The notes: generated by a model not told the origin, from the sequence alone. Positions 1-8,656 are shown, numbered from the stretch's first letter. The stretch is 46,194 nt of DNA from Flavobacteriales bacterium (GCA_002701365.1 NZUK01000002.1:1-46194); one strand, 5' to 3'. Program-made: numbers and translations.

Positions 1-25
1 ACTTTCGTAGATGCTTTATCTGTTG

Positions 26-99
26 CTCCCCCTCTAGGACTCGAACCTAGGACCCTCTGATTAACAGTCAGATGCTCTAACCAACTGAGCTAAGGAGGA
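26..99 (-). tRNA. tRNA-Asn (anticodon GTT)
   Basis: Read on the minus strand, the segment folds as a cloverleaf. The seven-base acceptor stem starts TCCTCCT and pairs with AGGGGGA (one G-T pair). The D-arm contains TAGCTCAGTTGGTTAGAGC and the T-loop contains GGTTCGAGTCC. The anticodon stem TCTGA/TCAGA encloses loop CTGTTAA, so the anticodon is GTT (plus-strand bases 63-65), which decodes AAC/AAU. The discriminator base is G, and the 3' CCA is not encoded (CAA follows), so it must be added after transcription. Confidence 0.96.
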
Positions 100-119
100 A
101 TTTTATTATATTCGAGCAG

Positions 120-127
120 CAAATATA
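120..127 (-). promoter_or_regulatory. putative -7 box upstream of tRNA-Asn
   Basis: On the minus strand the bases read TATATTTG, an exact match to the Bacteroidota primary-sigma -7 consensus TAnnTTTG. The box ends about 20 bases before the tRNA 5' end, which fits a short leader removed by RNase P. No clear -33 TTG is seen, so support rests on the -7 box and its position. Confidence 0.45.
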
Positions 128-178
128 AAAAATTATTAAGTTTTATTTGTTACTTGCATAATATAAATTTAGACTACT

Positions 179-1087
179 ATGAGTTTACTAATTATTGGAA
201 CTGTTGCTTTTGATGGCATAGAAACACCTTTTGGAAAAGTTAATAAAATACTAGGCGGATCTGCTACCTATATAGGTATTTCGTCTTCTTACTTTAATAA
301 ATCTTCCAATCTTATATCTGTTGTAGGAGGAGATTTTGAAAAAGAAAACATTACTTTACTTGAGGATCATAATATTAATTGTGAGGGATTGGAAATTATT
401 GAAAATGAAAAAACATTTTTTTGGTCTGGAAAATATCATGAAAACATGAATTTTAGAGATACAATAGAAACTCAGTTAAATGTTTTAGAAAAATTTACCC
501 CCAACATCCCTGATAAATATCAAAATTGCAAGTGTTTAATGCTAGCTAATTTAATGCCATCCATTCAATTAGAGGCTATCAGTAAATTAAAAAAATCACC
601 TAAATTGATTGTTACAGATACCATGAATTACTGGATGGATAATTGTATGGAAGATTTATTATTGGTTATTAAAAAAACTGATGTTTTAATAATTAATGAT
701 GAAGAATCTTTACAATTATCAAAAAAGAAAAATTTAATGGATGCTGCCACTAAAATTTTAACTATGGGACCATCTTTTTTAATAATTAAAAAGGGCGCGC
801 AAGGGGCTCAGCTATATGGTAAAAATAAGTTTTTTGAGTGCCCTTCTTTTGATGTAAAAAAGTGTATTGACCCTACTGGAGCGGGAGATACGTTTGCTGG
901 AGCTTTTATTGGCCATTTAAATAATGTCAAAACATTGTCATTTAATGAAATGAAGCTAGGCGTTGTAAAAGCATGTGCAATGGCCTCTTTCTGTGTTGAA
1001 GATTTTGGGGTTAATAATATTATTCGCAAAAAGGTATCTGAATTGGAAAATCGAATTCAGTATTTGAAAAAATTAATCAATATTTAA
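179..1087 (+). CDS. PfkB-family sugar/nucleoside kinase
   Basis: This 302-residue protein belongs to the ribokinase/PfkB fold. The N-terminal sheet (MSLLIIGTVAFDGI) is followed by the substrate-loop motif GGSATYIG near residues 26-33. The C-terminal PfkB signature DPTGAGDTFAGAF (residues 231-243) holds the anion hole and the probable catalytic base Asp237. Such enzymes phosphorylate a sugar or nucleoside hydroxyl with ATP. The substrate cannot be read from the sequence. From memory, related Bacteroidota often encode such a kinase next to a long amidophosphoribosyltransferase, which here lies 37 kb away. The ATG start is clear. The stop overlaps that of convergent rnhA through a shared TTAA. 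Confidence 0.9.
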   Translation: MSLLIIGTVAFDGIETPFGKVNKILGGSATYIGISSSYFNKSSNLISVVGGDFEKENITLLEDHNINCEGLEIIENEKTFFWSGKYHENMNFRDTIETQLNVLEKFTPNIPDKYQNCKCLMLANLMPSIQLEAISKLKKSPKLIVTDTMNYWMDNCMEDLLLVIKKTDVLIINDEESLQLSKKKNLMDAATKILTMGPSFLIIKKGAQGAQLYGKNKFFECPSFDVKKCIDPTGAGDTFAGAFIGHLNNVKTLSFNEMKLGVVKACAMASFCVEDFGVNNIIRKKVSELENRIQYLKKLINI

Positions 1088-1566
1088 TCAAATAAAGTGC
1101 TTGAGGCATTCTTGGTCTGCTCATAATTAACATCTATTTCTAGCTTAGTCTTTGTTGATGCCGAAACAGCCAGTTGATCACATCTTTCATTAAAGATATG
1201 CCCCGAGTGTCCCTTTATCCAGTGTAACGTGACATTATGTTCTCTATATATTTTTAAAAACCTTTTCCATAAGTCCGAATTTTTCTTTTTTTTATAATTT
1301 ATTTTTTCCCACTTAAAAACCCATTTTTGATTTATAGCTTCAACTACATATTTAGAGTCTGAAAAAATTTTAATTTTATAACCTTTTTGTTTTATATTTT
1401 CTAACCCAATAATTACTGCCAGTAATTCCATTCTGTTATTTGTTGTTAATCTAAAACCTTCTGAAATCTCCTTTTGCATGCCATTATATTCCAAAACTAC
1501 TCCATAGCCGCCTGGACCCGGATTGCCTTTGGCAGCGCCATCTGTATATATATTAATTTGGTTCAT
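1084..1566 (-). CDS. rnhA: ribonuclease HI
   Basis: The 160-residue protein matches type I RNase H, which cleaves the RNA strand of RNA-DNA hybrids in the cytoplasm. The carboxylate residues are visible: Asp9 in YTDGAAKGNPG, Glu47 in NNRMELLA, Asp70 in FSDSKY and Asp130 in NERCDQLA, with the handle-region histidine in KGHSGH. Length is normal for the bacterial enzyme (about 155). Its start lies 14 bases inside the 3' end of purN, so the two genes are probably cotranscribed and translationally coupled. It converges on the PfkB kinase gene. Confidence 0.97.
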   Translation of the reverse strand: MNQINIYTDGAAKGNPGPGGYGVVLEYNGMQKEISEGFRLTTNNRMELLAVIIGLENIKQKGYKIKIFSDSKYVVEAINQKWVFKWEKINYKKKKNSDLWKRFLKIYREHNVTLHWIKGHSGHIFNERCDQLAVSASTKTKLEIDVNYEQTKNASSTLFD

Positions 1567-2122
1567 TTAATAAATTTTCTATTATAATAGGAAAGAATTT
1601 TAACTCTAACTTATGTACTTTTTTTTGAATTTGTTTGGGAGGCGTGTTAGGTCGAAGACCGCACTTAGCTTGAAAAATAACAGCTCCTTTATCATATGAC
1701 TGATTAACAAAATGTATTGTTATTCCTGTTTCTGTATCTTTCGATTCAAAAACTTTTTTGTGAACATTTATTCCAAACATGCCTTTCCCTCCATGTAAAG
1801 GCAGTAAACTGGGATGAATATTTATAATTTTATTTTTATATGTGGTTATCATATTTAATGGGATTTTAATTAAAAACCCCGCTAATACAATAAAGTCAAC
1901 TTCTAATTTTTTTAATTTTTTTAAAACTATACCATTATTTAATTCATTTTTATTAAAAACAAATGTATCAATACTATGTTTTTTTGATCTAAGTAATACC
2001 TGCGCGGAGGGATTATTAGAGGCAACACTGATTACTTTTATCTGTTCACTGGACTGAAAATACTTAATTATATTTTCGGCATTTGAGCCATTTCCAGAAG
2101 CAAATATGGCTATTTTTTTCAT
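1553..2122 (-). CDS. purN: phosphoribosylglycinamide formyltransferase
   Basis: This enzyme transfers a formyl group from 10-formyl-tetrahydrofolate to GAR, the third step of purine synthesis. The N-terminal loop FASGNGSNAENI binds the phosphate. The catalytic triad is visible as Asn and His in INIHPSLLPL (Asn101, His103) and Asp144 in QSYDKGAVIF. The frame stays open to a TTG at 2134, but the ATG at 2122 gives the family-typical start MKKIAIFASG, so I chose it; length is 189 residues. It overlaps downstream rnhA by 14 bases and is divergent from acpP. Confidence 0.95.
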   Translation of the reverse strand: MKKIAIFASGNGSNAENIIKYFQSSEQIKVISVASNNPSAQVLLRSKKHSIDTFVFNKNELNNGIVLKKLKKLEVDFIVLAGFLIKIPLNMITTYKNKIINIHPSLLPLHGGKGMFGINVHKKVFESKDTETGITIHFVNQSYDKGAVIFQAKCGLRPNTPPKQIQKKVHKLELKFFPIIIENLLNEPN

Positions 2123-2176
2123 TGCAATTATCAATTAAAATGTTGAAAACCTTGTAAATAACGCTGTAATGTATTA

Positions 2177-2208
2177 TTGTTTATGCATAAATAAATTACA
2201 TATATTTA
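2177..2208 (+). promoter_or_regulatory. putative promoter of acpP-fabF
   Basis: A TTG at 2177-2179 is followed after 21 bases by TATATTTA at 2201-2208, one mismatch from the TAnnTTTG -7 consensus. The distance of 40 bases from the end of the box to the acpP start is reasonable for a primary promoter. Assignment is by motif only. Confidence 0.35.
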
Positions 2209-2248
2209 CTCGTTAAAGAAACAATTTTTTAAATTAAATTATATTATT

Positions 2249-2482
2249 ATGTCCGAAATTTCCGCAAAAGTAAAAGCAATTATAGTTGAAAAGTTAGTAA
2301 TTGACGAAAGTGAAGTAACTAATGATTCTAATTTTATGTCTGATTTGGGAGCTGATTCCCTTGATACTGTTGAATTAATTATGGAGTTCGAAAAAGAATT
2401 TGATCTTCAAATTCCAGATGATGAAGCAGAAAAAATAACTACTGTTGGCGAAGCCATTAAATATATTGAAGATAAATCTTAA
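2249..2482 (+). CDS. acpP: acyl carrier protein
   Basis: This acidic 77-residue protein has the invariant [10 protein letters not shown] motif. Ser37 is the site where 4'-phosphopantetheine is attached by holo-ACP synthase. It carries growing acyl chains during type II fatty acid synthesis. The four-helix pattern and the length are typical. It lies 11 bases upstream of fabF, which uses acyl-ACP, and the pair is conserved in most bacteria. The ATG start is unambiguous. Confidence 0.98.
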   Translation: MSEISAKVKAIIVEKLVIDESEVTNDSNFMSDLGADSLDTVELIMEFEKEFDLQIPDDEAEKITTVGEAIKYIEDKS

Positions 2483-2493
2483 AAAAATAAAAG

Positions 2494-3738
2494 ATGCTTA
2501 ACAGGGTTGTTGTTACGGGCCTTGGTTCATTAACTCCTCTAGGAAATAATATTACGGATTATTGGGATAATCTAATTTCTGGAAAGAGTGGGGCTGGGCC
2601 TATATCTCATTTTAATCCAGAAAAATTTAAAACAAAATTTGCTTGTGAATTAAAAGATTTTGATCCCTTGTCTTATTTAGATCGAAAAGAGATTAGAAAA
2701 TATGATAATTACACAATTTATGGCTTAGTCGCGGCAGCTGAAGCTATTAAAAATTCGAACATAAATATCGATACTGTTGATAAGACAAAGATTGGTGTTA
2801 TCTGGGGTTCCGGGATTGGCGGAATAAAAACCTTTTCCGATGAAATTAAAAGTTTTGTTGAAGGCAATGGAATACCTAGATTTAGTCCATATTTTATTCC
2901 AAAAATGATTGCAGATATTGCTGCTGGAATTATATCCATTAAATATGGATTTCAAGGTCCTAATTTTGCTACTGTTTCTGCATGTGCATCATCCGCTCAT
3001 GCCATTATTGATGCATTTAATTATATTAGGCTAGGAAAAGCTGATATGTTTGTTTGTGGAGGTTCTGAAGCATCTATTCATCCTGCTGGAGTTGGTGGAT
3101 TTAATGCGCTTAAGGCGTTATCAACAAATAATGAAACCCCCGCAAAAGCCTCCAGACCATTTGATGTTAATAGGGATGGGTTTGTACTTGGAGAGGGTGC
3201 AGGGGCATTAATTTTAGAAAATTATGAATCAGCTTTAAAGCGCAATGCAAATATTTACGCTGAAATTATTGGGGGTGGTATGTCGGCAGACGCTCATCAT
3301 ATCACAGCTCCGCATCCTGAAGGAGTCGGGGCAATTTCTGTTATGAATAGTTGCTTGCTTGATGCAAAAATAGATCCTAAAAAAATTGATTACATTAATG
3401 TCCACGGCACATCAACACCGCTAGGTGATTTGTCAGAAATGAAAGCTATACATCATGTTTTTAAAGATAGTATTTACGACCTAAGTATCAGTTCAACAAA
3501 ATCTATGACGGGTCACCTTTTAGGTGCTGCAGGGGCGATAGAGAGCATTGCCTGCATATTAGCTATGAAAAATCACACTGTTCCCCCAACGATCAACTTA
3601 AATGAATTAGATCCAATGCTAGATAAAAAAGTTGATTATACTGCCAATCAAGCAAAATCTAAAACAATAAATTATTCACTGTGTAATACTTTTGGTTTTG
3701 GTGGGCATAATGCATCTATTGCATTTAAATCTTTATAA
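2494..3738 (+). CDS. fabF: beta-ketoacyl-ACP synthase II
   Basis: The 414-residue condensing enzyme elongates acyl-ACP with malonyl-ACP. The nucleophile is Cys164 in VSACASSAHA. The two catalytic histidines are in NVHGTSTPLGD and KSMTGHLLGAAGA, and the glycine-rich C-terminal loop NTFGFGGHNA is intact. Length fits FabF. It follows acpP directly. The next gene, 14 bases downstream, is the IPExxxVDY-family gene; in the flavobacterial genomes I recall, rnc sits between them, and it is missing here. Confidence 0.98.
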   Translation: MLNRVVVTGLGSLTPLGNNITDYWDNLISGKSGAGPISHFNPEKFKTKFACELKDFDPLSYLDRKEIRKYDNYTIYGLVAAAEAIKNSNINIDTVDKTKIGVIWGSGIGGIKTFSDEIKSFVEGNGIPRFSPYFIPKMIADIAAGIISIKYGFQGPNFATVSACASSAHAIIDAFNYIRLGKADMFVCGGSEASIHPAGVGGFNALKALSTNNETPAKASRPFDVNRDGFVLGEGAGALILENYESALKRNANIYAEIIGGGMSADAHHITAPHPEGVGAISVMNSCLLDAKIDPKKIDYINVHGTSTPLGDLSEMKAIHHVFKDSIYDLSISSTKSMTGHLLGAAGAIESIACILAMKNHTVPPTINLNELDPMLDKKVDYTANQAKSKTINYSLCNTFGFGGHNASIAFKSL

Positions 3739-3752
3739 AGATTATTGTAAAT

Positions 3753-4220
3753 ATGAGTAAACTGCAAGTTTATTATGATTTAAATTATACGTTAATTGCT
3801 ATTCGGTCGCAAATACAAGACTATCAAATTGCATATTTTCTTAATAAATCTCCTTTTTTTGCATTTAAACGAATGTCAAAAGATATTAGTTTTATAATTA
3901 ATAATACGACGATTTATTTCTCTACTTTTTATGACTATGACAATGATCTTAAACGAGATAGTTTTTTAATACAGAATAAATCCATTTATAATTCTGAATC
4001 TATTGGATATAATGAATTGTTTTTTAAAAAAATTATAAGCAATACTGCTTTTCTTGTCCCTGAATTGAAACAATTTGATTATTTTATAAAGTTAGCAGGT
4101 GTTTGGAAAAAAAACGACCTTTCTAAATTGAAAGAGTGTTTAAGTAGGATGCCAATTATTGAATCGGAAACAAGTATTAATTTAAATAAAATACCCTCCG
4201 CTAAGAACTTAGTTATATAA
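3753..4220 (+). CDS. IPExxxVDY-family protein
   Basis: This 155-residue protein belongs to a small family seen mainly in Bacteroidota, named for a C-terminal IPExxxVDY motif. Here the motif appears as VPELKQFDYFIKL near residue 113, a variant with V for I and F for V. There is no signal peptide or membrane segment. The function is unknown. Its conserved place just before pyk, and normally after rnc, is the main clue to identity. It lies 14 bases after fabF and 7 bases before pyk, consistent with one operon. Confidence 0.8.
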   Translation: MSKLQVYYDLNYTLIAIRSQIQDYQIAYFLNKSPFFAFKRMSKDISFIINNTTIYFSTFYDYDNDLKRDSFLIQNKSIYNSESIGYNELFFKKIISNTAFLVPELKQFDYFIKLAGVWKKNDLSKLKECLSRMPIIESETSINLNKIPSAKNLVI

Positions 4221-4227
4221 ATTTATT

Positions 4228-5664
4228 ATGATAGAACGTAAATACCGACTGAAGAGAACAAAAATTGTAGGTACAATTGGACCAGCTTCTCAAGCCAAAA
4301 AGAAAATAAAAAAAATGATTCAGGCAGGTCTAAATGTCTGTAGAATAAATTTTTCACATTCGAACCATGAAGATGCTCTAAAAATTATTAAAACTGTTCG
4401 GGAATTAAATACCGAACTTCCATCTCATGTAGCAATCATGGGAGATTTAAGAGGACCCAAGTTAAGAATTGGAACCGCCTGTGAAAATACAGAATTAATT
4501 AAAGGCAATTTAATTGCTGTGATGGGGGAGTCTGGTGACTCTAATCAAAGTAATATATTTGTTAACTACCCCGAGATTATTAACGATGTACGATTGGGTG
4601 AAAAAATACTTATTGATGATGGTAAAATTGTATTACGAATAATTAACACTGAAAGTTCGAAAGTAATGTGCGAAGTTTTACAGGGTGGAATTTTACTTTC
4701 AAACAAGGGTGTAAACCTCCCAAATACAAAAATATCTTTGCCTACAATTACCCAAAAAGATAAGCAAGACCTGTTGTTTTGTATTGAAAATAATATCGAA
4801 TGGGTCGCGCTATCCTTTGTAAGAAGTGGTTCAGATATAATAAGTTTAAAAAACTTAATTCGAGATAATAATGGTAAGTGTAGAGTTATAGCCAAAATAG
4901 AAAAGCCCGAAGCTATTAAAAATTTAAACTCAATTGTTAAAAATTCAGATGCCTTAATGGTCGCGAGGGGTGACTTAGGTGTTGAACTGCCTACACAAAA
5001 AGTTCCTGTTTTACAAAAAAAAATTGTTCGAACAGCAAGAAGAAATGCTAAACCCGTAATTATTGCAACACAGGTTATGGATAGTATGACATCTAGCTTG
5101 TTACCAACTCGAGCTGAAACAAATGATGCGGCAAATGCAGTTTTTGATGGGGCAGATGCACTAATGCTATCCGGAGAAACATCTGTTGGAAAATACCCAA
5201 CAAGAGTTGTTCGAACTATCTCTAAAATTATTTTAGATGTTGAGGCGTCGGATGAAAAAAAAGATTTAAAAAAATTATTGCCTCGTAAATCTAATAAAAG
5301 ATACATTTCTGATTGTATTTGTTACCAAGCTTCTGAAATTGCAAATCAAGTTGAGGCTAAAGCTATATTGGCATTTACAGCCTCTGGATACAATGCTCAA
5401 AAAGTTTCATCTAATCGTTCCAATGCGCATATTTGCGTGTTTACACATAACCGACAGATACTAAATACTCTTAGCCTTGTTTGGGGTGTAATTGGTTTTT
5501 ATTACAATAACTTAGAAAGTACCGATAATACAATAAAAGAAACTCAATTAATATTGCAAAATGAAAAAATTATAAAAACCGGTGACTTTGTAATAAATAT
5601 AGCAAGTGTTCCTATAAAAGAAACGGGCATGACTAATATGATGAAACTTGCAAAAATTAATTAA
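4228..5664 (+). CDS. pyk: pyruvate kinase
   Basis: This 478-residue glycolytic enzyme makes pyruvate and ATP from phosphoenolpyruvate and ADP. The start (TKIVGTIGPAS, then RINFSHS) and the metal/substrate region MVARGDLGVELP are canonical. So is the helix IATQVMDSM...PTRAETNDAANAVFDGADALMLSGET. The B domain spans roughly residues 75-170, and the C-terminal allosteric domain starts near 360. Length is typical. Its last 8 bases (TTAATTAA) overlap the end of convergent pheS. Confidence 0.98.
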   Translation: MIERKYRLKRTKIVGTIGPASQAKKKIKKMIQAGLNVCRINFSHSNHEDALKIIKTVRELNTELPSHVAIMGDLRGPKLRIGTACENTELIKGNLIAVMGESGDSNQSNIFVNYPEIINDVRLGEKILIDDGKIVLRIINTESSKVMCEVLQGGILLSNKGVNLPNTKISLPTITQKDKQDLLFCIENNIEWVALSFVRSGSDIISLKNLIRDNNGKCRVIAKIEKPEAIKNLNSIVKNSDALMVARGDLGVELPTQKVPVLQKKIVRTARRNAKPVIIATQVMDSMTSSLLPTRAETNDAANAVFDGADALMLSGETSVGKYPTRVVRTISKIILDVEASDEKKDLKKLLPRKSNKRYISDCICYQASEIANQVEAKAILAFTASGYNAQKVSSNRSNAHICVFTHNRQILNTLSLVWGVIGFYYNNLESTDNTIKETQLILQNEKIIKTGDFVINIASVPIKETGMTNMMKLAKIN

Positions 5665-6670
5665 CTTGAAATTGTTTCAGAAATCTTAAGTCGTTTTCAA
5701 AAAACAACCTTAAATCATCAATTTGATGTAATAACATCGTTATTCTCTCGATGCCCATCCCAAATGCAAAGCCAGAAAATTTAGTGGGATCAATATTTGC
5801 ATTTTCAAGAACATTAGGATCAACCATGCCACAGCCCATAATTTCTAACCAACCTGTTCCTTTGGTTATGCGGTAATCTGTTTCTGTCTTTAACCCCCAA
5901 TAAATATCTACTTCTGCGCTTGGCTCAGTAAATGGGAAAAAAGACGGTCTAAACCTAGTTTTAACCTCTTTCCCAAATATACTTTCCACAAAGTATGCAA
6001 TCATTTTCTTTAAATCTGAAAAACTAACATCTTTGTCAATATATAAGCCTTCTATTTGGTGAAAAATACAATGTGCTCTTGATGAAATATCTTCCTTTCT
6101 GTAAACTCTTCCAGGAGATATAATTCTAATTGGTGGAGTGTTCTCTTTCATGTATCTTATTTGAACTGAGGAAGTGTGTGTTCGCAACAATACATCTGGA
6201 TCTATTTTAATAAAAAATGTATCCTGCATATCTCTTGCAGGATGATCCTTTGGCATGTTTAAGGCTGAAAAATTATGCCAATCATCTTCTATTTCTGGAC
6301 CCTCTGAAAGGCCAAACCCCACTTTTTTAAAAACACTAATAATTTGATCTTGTACTTTCGTAAGTGGATGTGTTGCCCCAACTTGATCATAGATAGCGGG
6401 CATTGTTAAATCAATTTTGGATTGTTCTTTTTTCGTGTTTTCTGATTTTTGCAGACTTTTCAATTTACCCAAGGCCATAACCTTAAGTTGATTTAATAAT
6501 TTTCCAACTTCTTTTTTTTCAGAATTTGGTAAAGCCTTAAATTCATTAAAAAGATCGTTTAAAATTCCCTTTTTACTTAAATACACTTTTTGAAAATTTA
6601 TAGCATCTTCATTACTATGAATAATAGTATTATTTACATCATTTATTGTTTTATTTAATTTTTCCTGCAT
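5657..6670 (-). CDS. pheS: phenylalanine-tRNA ligase alpha subunit
   Basis: The 337-residue class II synthetase subunit contains the catalytic core that joins phenylalanine to tRNA-Phe with PheT. The N-terminal coiled-coil region (about residues 1-90) binds tRNA. Motif 2 is seen around ISPGRVYRKEDISSRAHCIFHQIEG, the FPFTEPSAEVDI segment is present, and motif 3 is GFAFGMGIERITMLLHQIDDLR. Length and C-terminus are typical. pheT is not in the window. The ATG start lies 23 bases downstream of a TAnnTTTG box. Confidence 0.98.
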   Translation of the reverse strand: MQEKLNKTINDVNNTIIHSNEDAINFQKVYLSKKGILNDLFNEFKALPNSEKKEVGKLLNQLKVMALGKLKSLQKSENTKKEQSKIDLTMPAIYDQVGATHPLTKVQDQIISVFKKVGFGLSEGPEIEDDWHNFSALNMPKDHPARDMQDTFFIKIDPDVLLRTHTSSVQIRYMKENTPPIRIISPGRVYRKEDISSRAHCIFHQIEGLYIDKDVSFSDLKKMIAYFVESIFGKEVKTRFRPSFFPFTEPSAEVDIYWGLKTETDYRITKGTGWLEIMGCGMVDPNVLENANIDPTKFSGFAFGMGIERITMLLHQIDDLRLFFENDLRFLKQFQVN

Positions 6671-6693
6671 TTATATATATATTTGCTAGTAAC

Positions 6694-6701
6694 CAAATTT
6701 A
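6694..6701 (-). promoter_or_regulatory. putative -7 box of pheS
   Basis: On the minus strand the bases read TAAATTTG, an exact match to TAnnTTTG, 23 bases before the pheS ATG. A -33 TTG is not obvious, so this is a motif-based suggestion. Confidence 0.4.
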
Positions 6702-6725
6702 CATTATATTAAAATAATTGTTGGT

Positions 6726-7130
6726 ATGTTGATACAGAAATTACATAAATTGCTACTCATTATTTCGCTTTTGTTTATGGCTCAGTGTTATAAGGCTCCT
6801 ATTTTTGAATTAAATATTACCATTCAAGACCAAGACTTTAATCCTGTTGCTAATAGTACCGTAAGAATCACAATAACTGACCCTGAAACAGGAGATATTA
6901 TTCCAAATGATTTAGATGAAGAGAGTTTCATAGAAATAACTGGGACGGATGGTTCATGTAGTTTTTCTTTTGAAAAGAAAGCTTTTGTTACTATTCAGGC
7001 ATGTGTATCCTCTTCAGAATCCAATAATCCTTTTTCATGCCAAGAAGCGTATGCTTATCTAGAAGAAAATGAAACTGTTTCCAAGACTTTAATGATTGTT
7101 GATGGTGACTGTGATTATTGTTCTTTTTAA
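6726..7130 (+). CDS. small lipoprotein of unknown function
   Basis: I do not recognise this 134-residue protein. It starts with a lipoprotein-type signal: basic n-region, hydrophobic core LLLIISLLF, then the lipobox-like MAQC with Cys21 as the candidate lipidated residue. The rest reads like an Ig-like or carboxypeptidase-regulatory-like beta domain (ITIQDQDFNPVANSTVRIT, then an EITGTDGSCSFSF turn). Mature-part cysteines in GSCSF, QACVS, FSCQE and the terminal CDYC could form disulfides. It converges on the next gene with a shared TTAA stop. Surface or periplasmic location is inferred. Confidence 0.75.
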   Translation: MLIQKLHKLLLIISLLFMAQCYKAPIFELNITIQDQDFNPVANSTVRITITDPETGDIIPNDLDEESFIEITGTDGSCSFSFEKKAFVTIQACVSSSESNNPFSCQEAYAYLEENETVSKTLMIVDGDCDYCSF

Positions 7131-7489
7131 AAATCTACTCCAGCTTCTGAAAAATATAAAATTGCAGATTCTTTAATTAATTCCGTTTGTTCATCTGGGT
7201 TTAATTTAGGTAATTTCGAATTTGTTTTCCAATGAGGCCAGCCATCTTCATCGCGACCTAAAAATTCATAATAACCATATTTGCTTAATAATTTACAAAT
7301 TGCAATGTGTAGTAGATTTAATTTATCTTCCTTCGAAAATTCTTTATATCCTTTTCCTAGCTCATTTAGGCCAATTAAAAAAAGAATTGCTTGTAAATCT
7401 AAAATATTTCCATCTCCAAAATGTTTACTTACAAACGTTACTAATGAATCCCAATTTTCGTGTTTTTTAACAGTTTGATTATTTTTCAT
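7127..7489 (-). CDS. conserved hypothetical protein next to pgk
   Basis: This 120-residue soluble protein has no recognised domain, signal peptide or membrane segment. It has a helical central part (GNILDLQAILFLIGLNELG, KEDKLNLLHIAICKLLSKYG) and a Trp/Gly-rich stretch, YEFLGRDEDGWPHWK. The sequence feels like a uniform protein found across Bacteroidota, but I cannot name a family. It lies 9 bases downstream of pgk on the same strand, so the two are probably cotranscribed. Confidence 0.75.
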   Translation of the reverse strand: MKNNQTVKKHENWDSLVTFVSKHFGDGNILDLQAILFLIGLNELGKGYKEFSKEDKLNLLHIAICKLLSKYGYYEFLGRDEDGWPHWKTNSKLPKLNPDEQTELIKESAILYFSEAGVDF

Positions 7490-7498
7490 TTTATTATT

Positions 7499-8656
7499 TT
7501 ATTTAAGCGATTCTAAACCTGCAATACCTGGTAAATTCTCATTTTTAAAAAAATCTAACATAGCCCCCCCCCCAGTTGACAAATAAGAAAAACTTTTTTT
7601 ATGTCCAAATCTCGTTATGTCCGAAACTGTATCTCCTCCCCCAATTAAACTATAGCATCCATTTTGTGTTCTCTTTTTAACATGTTCTGCTAAACGTTTT
7701 GTTCCATTAGAAAACTCTTTTATTTCAGATATTCCCATTGGACCATTCCACATAATTAAATTAGATTTACTTATGATTTCATTAAAGCTCTCTAAGCTTT
7801 TAGGTCCAATATCAACGCCTAAAAATTCATCAGGAATATTATAAATATCTGTTATTTTCAAATTAGATTTGTTATCTATATTATTAGTTATTAAGCAGTC
7901 TTTTGGAAATATAATTTGTGTCTTGCTATCTGCTGACTCTTTTAAAAATGATTCAACAATATTTAGCTCCTTGTCTTCACAAATTGAATTTCCTATTTTG
8001 CCTCCAAGATATTTAATAAAGGGGAAAGCCATGCCTCCTCCAATAATAATATTATCTGCAATATCTAAGAAGGTTTTTAAAAGATGGATTTTTGACCCTA
8101 TTTTTGACCCCCCCACAATTATTGTATATGGATTAATAACATTATTTTTTAATTTTTTTAATTGTGTTAACTCTGTTTCTAACAAGAACCCTTTAAAAAT
8201 TTTGTTTGTAAAAAATGCATGAATCCCAGACGTAGATGCGTGAGCCCTATGACAAACCCCAAAAGCATCATTAACATATATATTTCCATACCTTGATAGT
8301 TTTTTGCAAAAATTGATATCATTTTCTAATTCCCCTTTGTAAAATCTTAAATTCTCTAATAAGCCTACTTTTCCGGGACCTATATTTTCAATATTCTCTT
8401 TATCAATATCCTTTAAAAAAATAATTTCTCTGTTTAACAATTTCTCTAAGGGTTTAATTAATGATTTTAACGATAGTGTTGTGTCTTTTCCTTTTGGTCT
8501 CCCCAGATGGGACATTAACACAATTTGACACTTATTTTTTAATAAGTAATTAATTGTTGGCAATGTGGATTCTATTCTAGTTAGGTCCATAATCATTCCG
8601 TTTTTAATTGGAACATTATAATCTACTCGCATTAAAACTTTTTGTGATTCTATCAT
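7499..8656 (-). CDS. pgk: phosphoglycerate kinase
   Basis: This 385-residue glycolytic enzyme interconverts 1,3-bisphosphoglycerate plus ADP and 3-phosphoglycerate plus ATP. The N-domain signature is LMRVDYNVP, with MSHLGRPKG following. Nucleotide-site features include GGSKIGSK, MWNGPMG and GGGDTVSDITRFG. The protein begins closer to the RVDYNVP strand than most homologues, but an in-frame stop two codons upstream fixes the ATG at 8656 as the first possible start. A run of ten guanines (7564-7573 on the plus strand as C10) encodes the Gly-Gly-Gly near the C-terminus, an unusual homopolymer in this AT-rich DNA. The frame is intact. Confidence 0.97.
   Translation of the reverse strand: MIESQKVLMRVDYNVPIKNGMIMDLTRIESTLPTINYLLKNKCQIVLMSHLGRPKGKDTTLSLKSLIKPLEKLLNREIIFLKDIDKENIENIGPGKVGLLENLRFYKGELENDINFCKKLSRYGNIYVNDAFGVCHRAHASTSGIHAFFTNKIFKGFLLETELTQLKKLKNNVINPYTIIVGGSKIGSKIHLLKTFLDIADNIIIGGGMAFPFIKYLGGKIGNSICEDKELNIVESFLKESADSKTQIIFPKDCLITNNIDNKSNLKITDIYNIPDEFLGVDIGPKSLESFNEIISKSNLIMWNGPMGISEIKEFSNGTKRLAEHVKKRTQNGCYSLIGGGDTVSDITRFGHKKSFSYLSTGGGAMLDFFKNENLPGIAGLESLK

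Noticed and set aside
4566-5306. A 246-codon open frame opposite pyk.
   Set aside because: It lies fully antisense to well-conserved pyk and shows no protein-family features.
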